Assembly (NCBI RefSeq): GCF_014384895.1 | Contig: NZ_JACRSQ010000002.1 | Span: forward strand, 231,077 to 295,076 | Direction of reading: 5' to 3' | Length of the DNA: 64,000 nucleotides | Source of the DNA: Bianquea renquensis | GTDB lineage: Bacteria; Bacillota; Clostridia; Lachnospirales; Bianqueaceae | Shown here: one piece after another, positions 52,068-60,340 of the stretch | Layout: the number at the start of each line of letters is the position of its first letter | How positions within the stretch are numbered: position 1 is the first letter of the stretch | The notes under the pieces: model-generated | What the model saw: the letters and a program-made list of their open reading frames with translations, nothing else | Databases searched by the model: none | Told to the model about the DNA's origin: nothing | Translations under genes and position numbers: made by a program

Positions 52068-53567
52068 ATGAGGAGGGCTTTCATGGTTTGGGTCGTACTG
52101 GCCCTGGAGGGAATATTGCTGATTCTTTTTGTCGTAAGCCATTGGCGGTATCACAAGAGCAAGATCCAGTTCAGCATACGGTTCGATGGAAAAAAAGCGG
52201 GGATCGAGCGAATCCTGACGCCGCTAGGCATGCTCATAGTGGTCAATATTCTGCATGTGAAATTCGCGAAGGACTATAAAAAGGCGGCTTTTGAGGATAT
52301 TCGTCAGATGGTGCCAGCTGGGGACACGAAGCAGCTGTATCAAATATTTATCGCGCAGAAGGTAGGAATGGCGCTCGGCATCCTCTTTCTGTGTAATGCG
52401 TGTTTAGTATTTTCCATGTCCGCCTCTTCGAATTCAAAAGGAGAAGCCTTCAATGGGGTGTCCATTGACAGGCCGGAATACCAACAGGGGGATGCCGGGG
52501 AAAGGCTGTTGCTCTCGGCCCGGTTTGAGGACACTGTGATTCAGCGGGAGGTGGTGGTGACTGTGCCGGAACAGCAACCGGACGCCATACAGAGGAGACA
52601 GGAGTTGGAAGAGGCGAAGGCGTATCTACAGGACTACTTCCATGAACTGGGGACCATCCGAGAGGATATAAAATTGCCGGATCACCGAAAAAGCGTGAAC
52701 TTCTTCTATAGCAGCGGTTTGCCGGAGTATATCCGGGACGATGGCCGGTTGCGCAGAGAGAACCTTCCCAGGGAGGAGACGGAGGTTCCTATGCAAGTCA
52801 TTCTCCGCAGCGGCGAAGAGGAAGCGGCAATCACCTTCTCTCTAGTATTGGCAGGCAAGACGGAAGATCTGGAGGCACAAGTCGAGGAGATGGTAGAGAA
52901 TCTCAACGCAGGGGTGTATTCAACGGCAACAGAGGTCCTACTACCTGCCAACGGCGCAGGGGCGGTCCGATATGAGTGGCAAAAGGTTGAGAAAAGACCG
53001 GCGTTTCTCCTTTGGGTCCTGCTCATATGGCTTATTCCATTTCTTCTGTTCATTGGGCGGGACCGGGAGCTAAAAAAGGCTGTTGAGCAAAGGCGGGAAG
53101 CGATGCGCATCGCCTACCCGGAGGTCATCAATAGGTTTGTTATCCTGCTCGGCGCGGGCCTTAGCACGCAGAGAGCGTGGACGAAGATTACAGATGACTA
53201 TTTAGAGAAACGAAAAGGGTTGGAAGGGACAATTCAACCGATCTATGAGGAGATGCAGATTGCATCGCTACAGATGCAAAACGGAACATCCCCTAAGGAG
53301 GCGTTGGAACAGTTTGCCGCTCGCGTTAAGGTTAAAGAAATCCGGCAGTTTGTCTCGGTGCTATCCCAAAATTTAAAGCGAGGGGATGAGTTCATCATCA
53401 CACATTTGCGTGAACTGAACTCCCAGGCGTGGGAACTGCGGAAAAAGTATGTTCAAGAAAAGTCGGAGGAGGTGGATACAAAGCTTCTCATCCCTATGAT
53501 GCTGATGCTGGTTGTGATTTTAATTGTGGTGTTGGCTCCGGCCATTATGACGATGCAAATCGGGTAA
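52068..53567 (+). CDS. tadC: TadC-like platform protein with large extracytoplasmic insertion
   Basis: A 499-residue protein, well above the roughly 300 usual for TadC. A first helix is near residues 6-23 and a second near 105-123. Residues about 125-310 form an extra domain predicted outside the membrane, with VSIDRPEYQQGDAGERL, a helix, VMQVIL-type strands and a repeated basic/acidic pattern. A third helix (315-333) leads to the T2SSF domain (GAGLSTQRAWTKI, LKRGDEFIITHL) and a final helix (472-492). The insertion resembles no domain I know. Confidence 0.85.
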   Translation: MRRAFMVWVVLALEGILLILFVVSHWRYHKSKIQFSIRFDGKKAGIERILTPLGMLIVVNILHVKFAKDYKKAAFEDIRQMVPAGDTKQLYQIFIAQKVGMALGILFLCNACLVFSMSASSNSKGEAFNGVSIDRPEYQQGDAGERLLLSARFEDTVIQREVVVTVPEQQPDAIQRRQELEEAKAYLQDYFHELGTIREDIKLPDHRKSVNFFYSSGLPEYIRDDGRLRRENLPREETEVPMQVILRSGEEEAAITFSLVLAGKTEDLEAQVEEMVENLNAGVYSTATEVLLPANGAGAVRYEWQKVEKRPAFLLWVLLIWLIPFLLFIGRDRELKKAVEQRREAMRIAYPEVINRFVILLGAGLSTQRAWTKITDDYLEKRKGLEGTIQPIYEEMQIASLQMQNGTSPKEALEQFAARVKVKEIRQFVSVLSQNLKRGDEFIITHLRELNSQAWELRKKYVQEKSEEVDTKLLIPMMLMLVVILIVVLAPAIMTMQIG

Positions 53568-53578
53568 GGAGGAATGTT

Positions 53579-53776
53579 ATGAAAATCTGGGTGAAATTGC
53601 AGGAATTCTGGAATCGCGAGGAAGGTATGGGAACCATCGAGATCGTGCTTATTATTGTGATTTTGATCGCGCTCGTTCTGATGTTTAGAAACACCGTCGT
53701 TGATTTTGTCTCTGACATCTTAGAAAAAATCTCTTCCCAGGGAGCTGCATTTGATCCGGGGGCCATTGCAAAATGA
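53579..53776 (+). CDS. Flp-type pilin
   Basis: A 65-residue prepilin: leader MKIWVKLQEFWNREEG, cleavage after Gly16, then MGTIEIVLIIVILIALVLMF with Glu at +5 of the mature protein, the hallmark of class IV pilins. A short polar tail follows. This is the major pilus subunit candidate. ATG 53579 follows AAGGAGG; its stop overlaps the next ATG. Confidence 0.88.
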   Translation: MKIWVKLQEFWNREEGMGTIEIVLIIVILIALVLMFRNTVVDFVSDILEKISSQGAAFDPGAIAK

Positions 53777-54279
53777 AACGCAAGGCAAAGGCCAGCCTAA
53801 CTGTGGAGACCGCGATGCTCTTTCCCATTGTATTCTTGTTGCTCCTTGCCGTTATGCAATGCGCACTGTTCCTTGTCTATGAAACATATGTGAAAGCGCT
53901 CTGCGATCAAGGTGTGATTCTTTGTCAATCCTGGTATGCTCGAGGGGAGACGTTGGATACCTGCGTTGAGGAGGCAAAATCATATCTCTCAAAACAACTG
54001 CACAGCTGTCCATGGGGAGAACCTTCGATCTACGTACACGGCGAAGAGACCATATTCACCAGGACGATATCCCTGGCAGTGGAGGGTGACTATGCGCTGC
54101 TGTTTCCCATGCGCGTTGAGGCGATTACATCTGGCTTTTTAGAGCGGCCAGCGGCATATAAGGAGACCATGGATCTCATATGGGAGGCGGCGTCGCTGCT
54201 GCCTCCCATTCAAGATGGACTCGATGCCTATGAAAACAAATTGAATGAATGGAAAGGACGAATCACCTCAGGTGGATAG
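53773..54279 (+). CDS. TadE-like pseudopilin
   Basis: A 168-residue minor pilin: basic start KRKAKA, then SLTVETAMLFPIVFLLLLAV with Glu at +5 after an Ala cleavage point, and an extracytoplasmic C-terminal region. ATGA overlap with the pilin gene. Confidence 0.87.
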   Translation: MKRKAKASLTVETAMLFPIVFLLLLAVMQCALFLVYETYVKALCDQGVILCQSWYARGETLDTCVEEAKSYLSKQLHSCPWGEPSIYVHGEETIFTRTISLAVEGDYALLFPMRVEAITSGFLERPAAYKETMDLIWEAASLLPPIQDGLDAYENKLNEWKGRITSGG

Positions 54280-56344
54280 AAAGCTACAGGGCAGTTTTAC
54301 CGTGTTTTTCAGTCTAATCTTAGTCGTGATACTTTTGTTCTATATGGTCCTATTCTCCATGAGTCGGCATTATCTAGCCATTGTGCATGGCCGGAGAGCC
54401 CTGGATAGCGCCGCCGTCGCTGTGCTGGCAGGATATAATGAGGAGCTGGCAGAACAATATGGATTGATGGGAGTCGAAAATGAGGAACAGATTCAGAGCA
54501 GCCTCTCGTATTTTTTGCATCAGAATTACAAGTTGGACGCAGCGCGATTGGCGCGCGGAGGAGGCAGCGATGGCGGGATCCAGTATCAGCTGCTGCAATT
54601 GGAGGTCCGGGATGTCCAGACCGTAAGCGAGGTTGAAGAGTTCCTGAGACAACTTGAGCAGTTTATGAAAATACGTGCTCCCCTTGCCATAATCCAGGAA
54701 CTCACCTCCAATTGGGAAGATGCTGGAATGGCGGTGACAGGCGGAGGATTATTGGATGAGGTACAGAAAATCCAAGAGAAGGCTCTCGTGTATAACGGAC
54801 ACTTTGCAGAATTTGTCTCCTGGGCTGATGGAATTCGCGACGATGGATCGCGGAGACGGCACTATATCAAGAATTTCCCTGGGGAGGGATGGGATGTCAA
54901 CGAGATTACGGATTCTCTGGGGCAATTGATCTCACAGTGGGAGACCTATGGGATTATCCCATTGAATACAGACATTAAGCTTGTGAAGTGGATCGGCAGA
55001 GTGGAGAGTTATGTTGAGGTTCACAAAAATGCGAAGGAAGCTTGGTCAGAAACCATCAGACTTGGCAAGGAGCTAGCTGCCGAAATCCAAGACTTGCGAA
55101 GCCGGATTCAGGCTATGAAACCGGAAGAACAATCACAGGATCTCGTTAAGCAGGTGCAAGCGCAGATGGATGAATTGGAATCCTCCCTGCATCAGGGAAA
55201 GGGCAGCGATGAACAGGTTACGCAGGCAATTGAGCATAATATGAAGCTTTTGCAGAATTGTGAAGACAGCTTCAAAAGGCTGCGGGATACGATCTGGAGG
55301 CTGTCGGAAGAATTGGAGGTTTGTGCGCAGACGGCGGGACAGCGCGCACGTGAACTCTCTCAATATCAGTCGGAGATACCCCTTGAATATGAGATCCGCT
55401 CTGGCAATGCAGGGTGGTCCTGGGAGGATATTTTGGAGGCGCTAAACTTACATGTCATTGATTTAAGCCAGTATGCTCCTAATTCTATCCTCTTAGACAA
55501 GGAAGACATACGATATCAACAGCTGCCCTCTGTCATGGATGGCGGGAATACGGTAGGGCAGCAGGAGGGGGATTCAATTCTTATGGAGCCTGACAATCTT
55601 GCCCAGACTGCGGAGCTCATAGGAGGGAGTCTGCTTCGAAGAGTCTATTTGACGGAATATACCATAGGCCAGCTAGCCAATCTTGAAGAAACGATCAGCA
55701 GGGAGAATGGTGAATCGCCAACAAACCTTAGAGGAATGGTCAAACAGAACGGTTTTTTTGCGAATGAGGTCGAGTATATTCTCAACGGTTCCATGAATGA
55801 ATACAACAATGCATGGGCTGTGAAGGGGAGATTGCTGTTTATTCGAACAACATTGAATATGTTGTATCTGTCAACCGATGCGGAGAAGCAACAGATCATC
55901 CATTCGGTAGCGGATACGGTGGGCGGAATCCTCGCGCCGGGGATTGGGAATGCGGTGCTGTACGGTGCCATCATCCTACTTTGGAGCATTGGAGAGGCCT
56001 GTGCCGATTACAATTGTCTGCTGGAAGGAGGGAAAGTCCCGATATTTAAAACCGCAGAGGACTGGAAGACCGATCTTGCGTCCATATTGGATAAGCAGCT
56101 TGACACCGATACAGACAAGGGGGCAAGAGGACTGGGGTATGGGCAATACCTTCGGCTGCTCCTGCTCTGGTTAGACGAGAGACAGTGGGTATTGCGGTTG
56201 CAGGATGTTATCCAACTCAATCTAGAAAAATCTACGGGAAAACCGTTTCGATTATCCTCGGTGGTGACAGGATTTGGCGCTGCGGGAAAAATGGGGGCAG
56301 ATGGTCGAGAGTATGAGTTTGCAGGAAACTACGGATATGGGTGA
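54245..56344 (+). CDS. DUF5702-type TadG-like protein
   Basis: A 699-residue protein: one N-terminal helix (SFTVFFSLILVVILLFYMVLF), RRALDSAAVAVLAGYNEELAEQYGLMG (a conserved opening of this family) and a long extracytoplasmic region with coiled-coil stretches (about 265-375). It is a putative tip or minor component of the pilus. Start is ATG 54245, overlapping the TadE gene by 35 bp; GTG 54272 is an alternative. Confidence 0.82.
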   Translation: MNGKDESPQVDRKLQGSFTVFFSLILVVILLFYMVLFSMSRHYLAIVHGRRALDSAAVAVLAGYNEELAEQYGLMGVENEEQIQSSLSYFLHQNYKLDAARLARGGGSDGGIQYQLLQLEVRDVQTVSEVEEFLRQLEQFMKIRAPLAIIQELTSNWEDAGMAVTGGGLLDEVQKIQEKALVYNGHFAEFVSWADGIRDDGSRRRHYIKNFPGEGWDVNEITDSLGQLISQWETYGIIPLNTDIKLVKWIGRVESYVEVHKNAKEAWSETIRLGKELAAEIQDLRSRIQAMKPEEQSQDLVKQVQAQMDELESSLHQGKGSDEQVTQAIEHNMKLLQNCEDSFKRLRDTIWRLSEELEVCAQTAGQRARELSQYQSEIPLEYEIRSGNAGWSWEDILEALNLHVIDLSQYAPNSILLDKEDIRYQQLPSVMDGGNTVGQQEGDSILMEPDNLAQTAELIGGSLLRRVYLTEYTIGQLANLEETISRENGESPTNLRGMVKQNGFFANEVEYILNGSMNEYNNAWAVKGRLLFIRTTLNMLYLSTDAEKQQIIHSVADTVGGILAPGIGNAVLYGAIILLWSIGEACADYNCLLEGGKVPIFKTAEDWKTDLASILDKQLDTDTDKGARGLGYGQYLRLLLLWLDERQWVLRLQDVIQLNLEKSTGKPFRLSSVVTGFGAAGKMGADGREYEFAGNYGYG

Positions 56345-57326
56345 GACAAGGATACGGTTCACCAGGGCATCTTTGACGGTGGAGGCGGCCGTGGTGGTTC
56401 CCATGATGATCTTGCTTATGCTTCCTTTTCTATACTTCCTTAAGACAACTCTTGTCTATGAAACAGTGCGATTTGCACTAGCAGAGACGGCAGATGTTAT
56501 AAGCCAGATGGCGTATCTTTATGACCGGCTGGGGCTAAACGATATCCATCGCCTTTATAATCAAGAACAGGCGGAGCAAAAGCAGGAACTGGGAGAGGCA
56601 GCGACTATGGTAGAAGAAGAGTGGCTTGAGGCCGTCCGGGATCGAATGCAGGATATTATGGATATCATCGCAAAGGCGGAAGAGATTATAACAAGAGGAC
56701 CTATGTCCGCGGAGGGCTACACCGCAATTATCAATATGCTGGGGCGAGAATGGGCCGCGAACCGCATGAAAGAAGCGTTATCCCATGTTAACCTTGAAGC
56801 GTTGGGCGTGAAAGATGGGATACAAGGGTTGGACTTTTCCGCGTCGGAATTCTTTTATCAGGATGGCGTCTATCAAGACCTGATTGCTCTTGTTGTAACC
56901 TATGAGTGGAATATTCCACAAATCTTAGGTTTTCAATTTCCTGCAGTCTCCATCCAAATACAGACAAGAGCTTTTACAGGGCAGCCGACTATAGGATCAG
57001 AGGATAGTGGCCAGGACAAAACTTCGTATTACTATCGAATCGGCGAAGGAAATCACTATCACAGCTTGAGTTGCTATCTGATTAAGAATAGCCTTGTTGC
57101 CATGAACGAGGAGGAGGCACAACAGGCTGGCTTCTCACCTTGCCTGCGATGCCGGCCGGAACAGATCCAGGCCTTTGTGTATGTAACTTCAGGGGGTGAA
57201 CACTATCATAAGCAAGGATGCTCCTATATCCAACCAGACTTAAAAGCGGTCACGGAGGAAGAGATTCAGACATTAGGTTTGCAGCCCTGTGAGCTTTGCC
57301 AGGGTGGAGGTGGAGGATTTTTATGA
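56337..57326 (+). CDS. TadE-like pseudopilin with two tandem H-x3-C...C-x2-C modules
   Basis: About 329 residues. Pilin-like start RFTRASLTVEAAVVVPMMILL with Glu at +5. After an extracytoplasmic region, residues about 235-325 carry two repeats of the same motif: HYHSLSCYLI...SPCLRC and HYHKQGCSYI...QPCELC. These resemble the metal-binding Ada-like ribbons seen at the ends of nucleases and surface proteins. Start uncertain: TTG 56274, ATG 56316 and ATG 56337 are in frame; I favour the last. Confidence 0.8.
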   Translation: MGETRIRFTRASLTVEAAVVVPMMILLMLPFLYFLKTTLVYETVRFALAETADVISQMAYLYDRLGLNDIHRLYNQEQAEQKQELGEAATMVEEEWLEAVRDRMQDIMDIIAKAEEIITRGPMSAEGYTAIINMLGREWAANRMKEALSHVNLEALGVKDGIQGLDFSASEFFYQDGVYQDLIALVVTYEWNIPQILGFQFPAVSIQIQTRAFTGQPTIGSEDSGQDKTSYYYRIGEGNHYHSLSCYLIKNSLVAMNEEEAQQAGFSPCLRCRPEQIQAFVYVTSGGEHYHKQGCSYIQPDLKAVTEEEIQTLGLQPCELCQGGGGGFL

Positions 57327-57751
57327 GTGTGATCTGTTTACTTTGCATCCTGTTCCTGTTTGCCTTGGCCGATATAAAGAAGCGCTGCATACCAACCTGG
57401 GGAGCCGTTTTGTACTGGCTCCTCGGGGCGGTACTCTACGGTTGCATGTGGACTGAGCGAGGATGGGCCCCTCTGATCGATGGCTTTGTGGTAATTGCCT
57501 TGTGCGGTGCAATCAAAAAAATATTTCCTAAAGACGTAGGCCCAGGGGATCTAGTTTTGCTGGCCGGGCTATTTTTATATACGTCAGGACAGATGCTTTG
57601 GAGGGGGCTAGGCGTCGCATTTTTCTTAAATGGCCTTGCAGCGCTATGTCTTTGGCTCATATATCGAGATAAAAAAGCAGAGATTCCATTTATACCATTT
57701 TTGTGGAGCGGATTCTTATTGGCAGTGGTCATAGGGGCGCAGTGTCTATGA
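57323..57751 (+). CDS. tadV: Prepilin peptidase, TadV/CpaA-like
   Basis: A 142-residue aspartic membrane protease. The catalytic Asp residues are in FALADIKKRCIP and GPGDLVLLAG. It has four or five helices and no methylase domain. ATG 57323 overlaps the preceding TGA (ATGA) and follows GGAGG. It should process the pilin and pseudopilins encoded beside it. Confidence 0.9.
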   Translation: MSVICLLCILFLFALADIKKRCIPTWGAVLYWLLGAVLYGCMWTERGWAPLIDGFVVIALCGAIKKIFPKDVGPGDLVLLAGLFLYTSGQMLWRGLGVAFFLNGLAALCLWLIYRDKKAEIPFIPFLWSGFLLAVVIGAQCL

Positions 57752-57761
57752 TGGAAGTAGG

Positions 57762-58547
57762 ATGGAGGGAGAGTATTTGAATATCAGGCAAAAAAATGGA
57801 CCGCAGGGTTCCAGGCTATTGGAGTACTCACTCCAGACGCATCAAACCTGGAGTGGTTATATGATTGCTATGATGAGAGAAGGCCATATTCCTTTCATGC
57901 TTCCCTGGCATCTGGTGGGGGAAGGGCAGCACCAAGCCGTAGCGTTTGACATCACCGGGGAGATATCACTTTTTGATTATTTAAAATTGGAAGGAAACGG
58001 CCAAGAGATATTGCGTATCCTGAAAGCGATCCTAACGATATGGGAGGATAAAGACCAATACTTTCTTGAAGAAAATGGATTCATTCTGGATGTCCGATAC
58101 TGGTTTTGGAATGAAAGCAGTGAAAGACTCAAAACCATCTATATACCAATAGGAGAAGAGGCAGAAACTGCGGGAGCTATGAAGTTTCTGCGGTCGGTCT
58201 CTAAGACATTGCTGCTCCATTCGCTGCACTATCATTGGAAAAATGAACAGTTCATCTGTCTGATCCATCGATTTTATAATGTGTGCGCGGAGCAAGACTG
58301 TGAAGTCAAGCACGTGATGGAGTGGATCCGTAAAGAGGAGGCTTCCGCACGAAAAGAGCATGATGAAAAAGTTGAAAATCGCCAGCCACCAACATTTCCC
58401 ATAATCGTAGAGGAAACTCCCAGGTCGTTGGAAGCGGAAGCCAGTGCAAAAAGAGAACTCGAGCAGCTTCTCTTCACGGGGGAGAAGGAACAAGGAATTT
58501 GGAGCCGGATTAAAAGTCGATGTTCCTTCTTATCAAAGGGAAAATGA
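57762..58547 (+). CDS. DUF6382-like protein without FHA domain
   Basis: About 261 residues (ATG 57762; TTG 57777 after GGAGGGAG is an alternative). It resembles the DUF6382 domain (GYMIAMMREGHIPFMLPWHLV, ITGEISLFDYL) found in clostridial Tad loci, where it is usually fused to an FHA domain. Here a basic tail replaces FHA. Role unknown; last gene of the pilus locus. Confidence 0.7.
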   Translation: MEGEYLNIRQKNGPQGSRLLEYSLQTHQTWSGYMIAMMREGHIPFMLPWHLVGEGQHQAVAFDITGEISLFDYLKLEGNGQEILRILKAILTIWEDKDQYFLEENGFILDVRYWFWNESSERLKTIYIPIGEEAETAGAMKFLRSVSKTLLLHSLHYHWKNEQFICLIHRFYNVCAEQDCEVKHVMEWIRKEEASARKEHDEKVENRQPPTFPIIVEETPRSLEAEASAKRELEQLLFTGEKEQGIWSRIKSRCSFLSKGK

Positions 58548-58606
58548 GCGGCCCTAAGGTTGCAATCGTTTGCACATTAAGAATGTGTAAAATCTTGCTA
58601 ATTCAC

Positions 58607-58635
58607 TTTACAAACCACAAGATGAACGTTATACT
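58607..58635 (+). promoter_or_regulatory. Sigma-A promoter of the methyltransferase-hslO-pyk group
   Basis: TTTACA (58607-58612), 17-bp spacer, TATACT (58630-58635). Confidence 0.85.
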
Positions 58636-58685
58636 GTATATTGAGGAAATTTGTTTTTGATGAAAGGCTAGGAGGCATTGCCTGG

Positions 58686-59456
58686 ATGTATCAGGAATTT
58701 GCAAGGGTTTACGACGAATTTATGCAGGAGATTTCCTATGTGGAATGGGCGGACTACATTGAGCGTTTGTGGGAACATCATGGAGCGAAGCCGTCACTGG
58801 TCCTGGATCTTGCCTGCGGTACAGGCGGGCTTACCCTGGAGCTCTGCAGGCGAGGCTATGAAATGATCGGCGCGGACATGTCAGATTCCATGCTGAATGA
58901 AGCAATGGGAAAAGCGAAAAGAGAACAAGCGAATATCTTATACCTTCAACAGGATATGAGGGAATTTGAGCTATACGGAACCGTTGATTCAATTCTGTGC
59001 ACGTGTGATAGCCTAAACTATTTACTGGATAGTCGCGATATCCAGCAAGTTTTTGCGCTGGTCAATCTATACTTAAATCCCGGCGGTACATTTATTTTTG
59101 ATTTAAATACAGACTATAAATACAAGGAGGTACTGGGAGATTCTGTTTTTGCGGATACGTACGAACATTCAGCGTTTATCTGGCAGAATTACTATTACCC
59201 GGAAGAGCATATTAATGAATATCAGGTGACCTTTTTTGAACAGATGGGGGAGCAGCCGTGCTACCGCCGCTATGAAGAAATTCATTATCAGAGAGCCTAT
59301 TCTGTTGAGAACATTACCCACCTGCTGGAGGAAGCGGGCTTGAAGTTGGAGGCAATATATGATGGTTTTACCACAGATCCGTCCAGCGAACAGTCAGAAC
59401 GAATCTGTTTTGTTGCTAGAGAAATCAAAAAGAATGGAGAGAACAGCGATGAGTGA
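58686..59456 (+). CDS. Class I SAM-dependent methyltransferase
   Basis: About 256 residues. Motif I is VLDLACGTGGLTLEL, motif II GADMSDSML, followed by LQQDMREF and LCTCDSLNYL; the order fits small-molecule or protein methyltransferases. Start at ATG 58686, nine bases after AGGAGG. Substrate unknown; it overlaps hslO by 8 bp. Confidence 0.88.
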   Translation: MYQEFARVYDEFMQEISYVEWADYIERLWEHHGAKPSLVLDLACGTGGLTLELCRRGYEMIGADMSDSMLNEAMGKAKREQANILYLQQDMREFELYGTVDSILCTCDSLNYLLDSRDIQQVFALVNLYLNPGGTFIFDLNTDYKYKEVLGDSVFADTYEHSAFIWQNYYYPEEHINEYQVTFFEQMGEQPCYRRYEEIHYQRAYSVENITHLLEEAGLKLEAIYDGFTTDPSSEQSERICFVAREIKKNGENSDE

Positions 59457-60324
59457 TTCAATGGTCCGCGCCACAGCGGCGGGAGGCGAGATATTAGCAT
59501 TTGCAGCATGTACGGCCGATTTGGTAGAGGAGGCGCGACAGCGTCATGGGATGACGCCTGTGGTGAGTGCCGCTTTGGGAAGAACGTTGACGGCGGCGGC
59601 CATGATGGGATGGCAGATGAAAGGTGAGAAGGATCTTTTGACCATACAGATTGAAGGCTCGGGCCCTATAGGTGGACTTGTGGCCATAGCCGATTCAAAA
59701 GGAAATGTGAAAGGGTATGCCAACAATCCCCAAGTTGACCTGCCCTTAAATTCCAAAGGAAAGCTGGATGTGGCAACCGCTGTTGGAATAGGTGTTATGA
59801 GCGTCATACGGGATATCGGCCTTAAAGAACCCTACACAGGGCAGACACATCTTGTCAGCAGTGAGATAGCGGAGGACTTGGCCTATTATTTTACTGCCTC
59901 GGAACAAGTTCCCTCCGCGGTTTCGCTGGGCGTGCTGGTCAATCGGGATCAAACCATATGGACAGCTGGAGGATTTATATTGCAGATGATGCCTGGAGCG
60001 AGGGACGAGACTGCGCAACAGCTTCAGGAGAAGGTTTCGGCGTTTATGCCGGTAACAGAGTATCTCGCCGCCGGCCATACTCCTGTAGAATTACTGCATG
60101 AGCTGCTCGGGGAATTTGGAGTCGAGATTTTGGAAACCCATCCCGTTGGGTTTCAATGCAACTGTACGAGGGAAAGAGTTGAAAAAGCCTTAGTCAGCAT
60201 TGGGAGACAAGAGCTATCGCAGCTGGTCGAGGAAGGTGAGCCGGTGGAGATGCGATGCCACTATTGTAATGAGACATATCAATTTTCCATCGAGGAACTG
60301 AAAGAGCTCCTGACAATTCTATAA
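59449..60324 (+). CDS. hslO: Hsp33 redox chaperone
   Basis: A 291-residue redox-regulated holdase. The N-terminal domain begins RATAAGGEILAFAACTADLVEEARQRHG; the C-terminal zinc site has CNC and CHYC. Under oxidation the cysteines form disulfides and the chaperone activates. ATG 59449 overlaps the methyltransferase gene and follows GGAGAG; pyk is 17 bp downstream. Confidence 0.95.
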   Translation: MSDSMVRATAAGGEILAFAACTADLVEEARQRHGMTPVVSAALGRTLTAAAMMGWQMKGEKDLLTIQIEGSGPIGGLVAIADSKGNVKGYANNPQVDLPLNSKGKLDVATAVGIGVMSVIRDIGLKEPYTGQTHLVSSEIAEDLAYYFTASEQVPSAVSLGVLVNRDQTIWTAGGFILQMMPGARDETAQQLQEKVSAFMPVTEYLAAGHTPVELLHELLGEFGVEILETHPVGFQCNCTRERVEKALVSIGRQELSQLVEEGEPVEMRCHYCNETYQFSIEELKELLTIL

Positions 60325-60340
60325 TTAAGGGGGAATCAAA

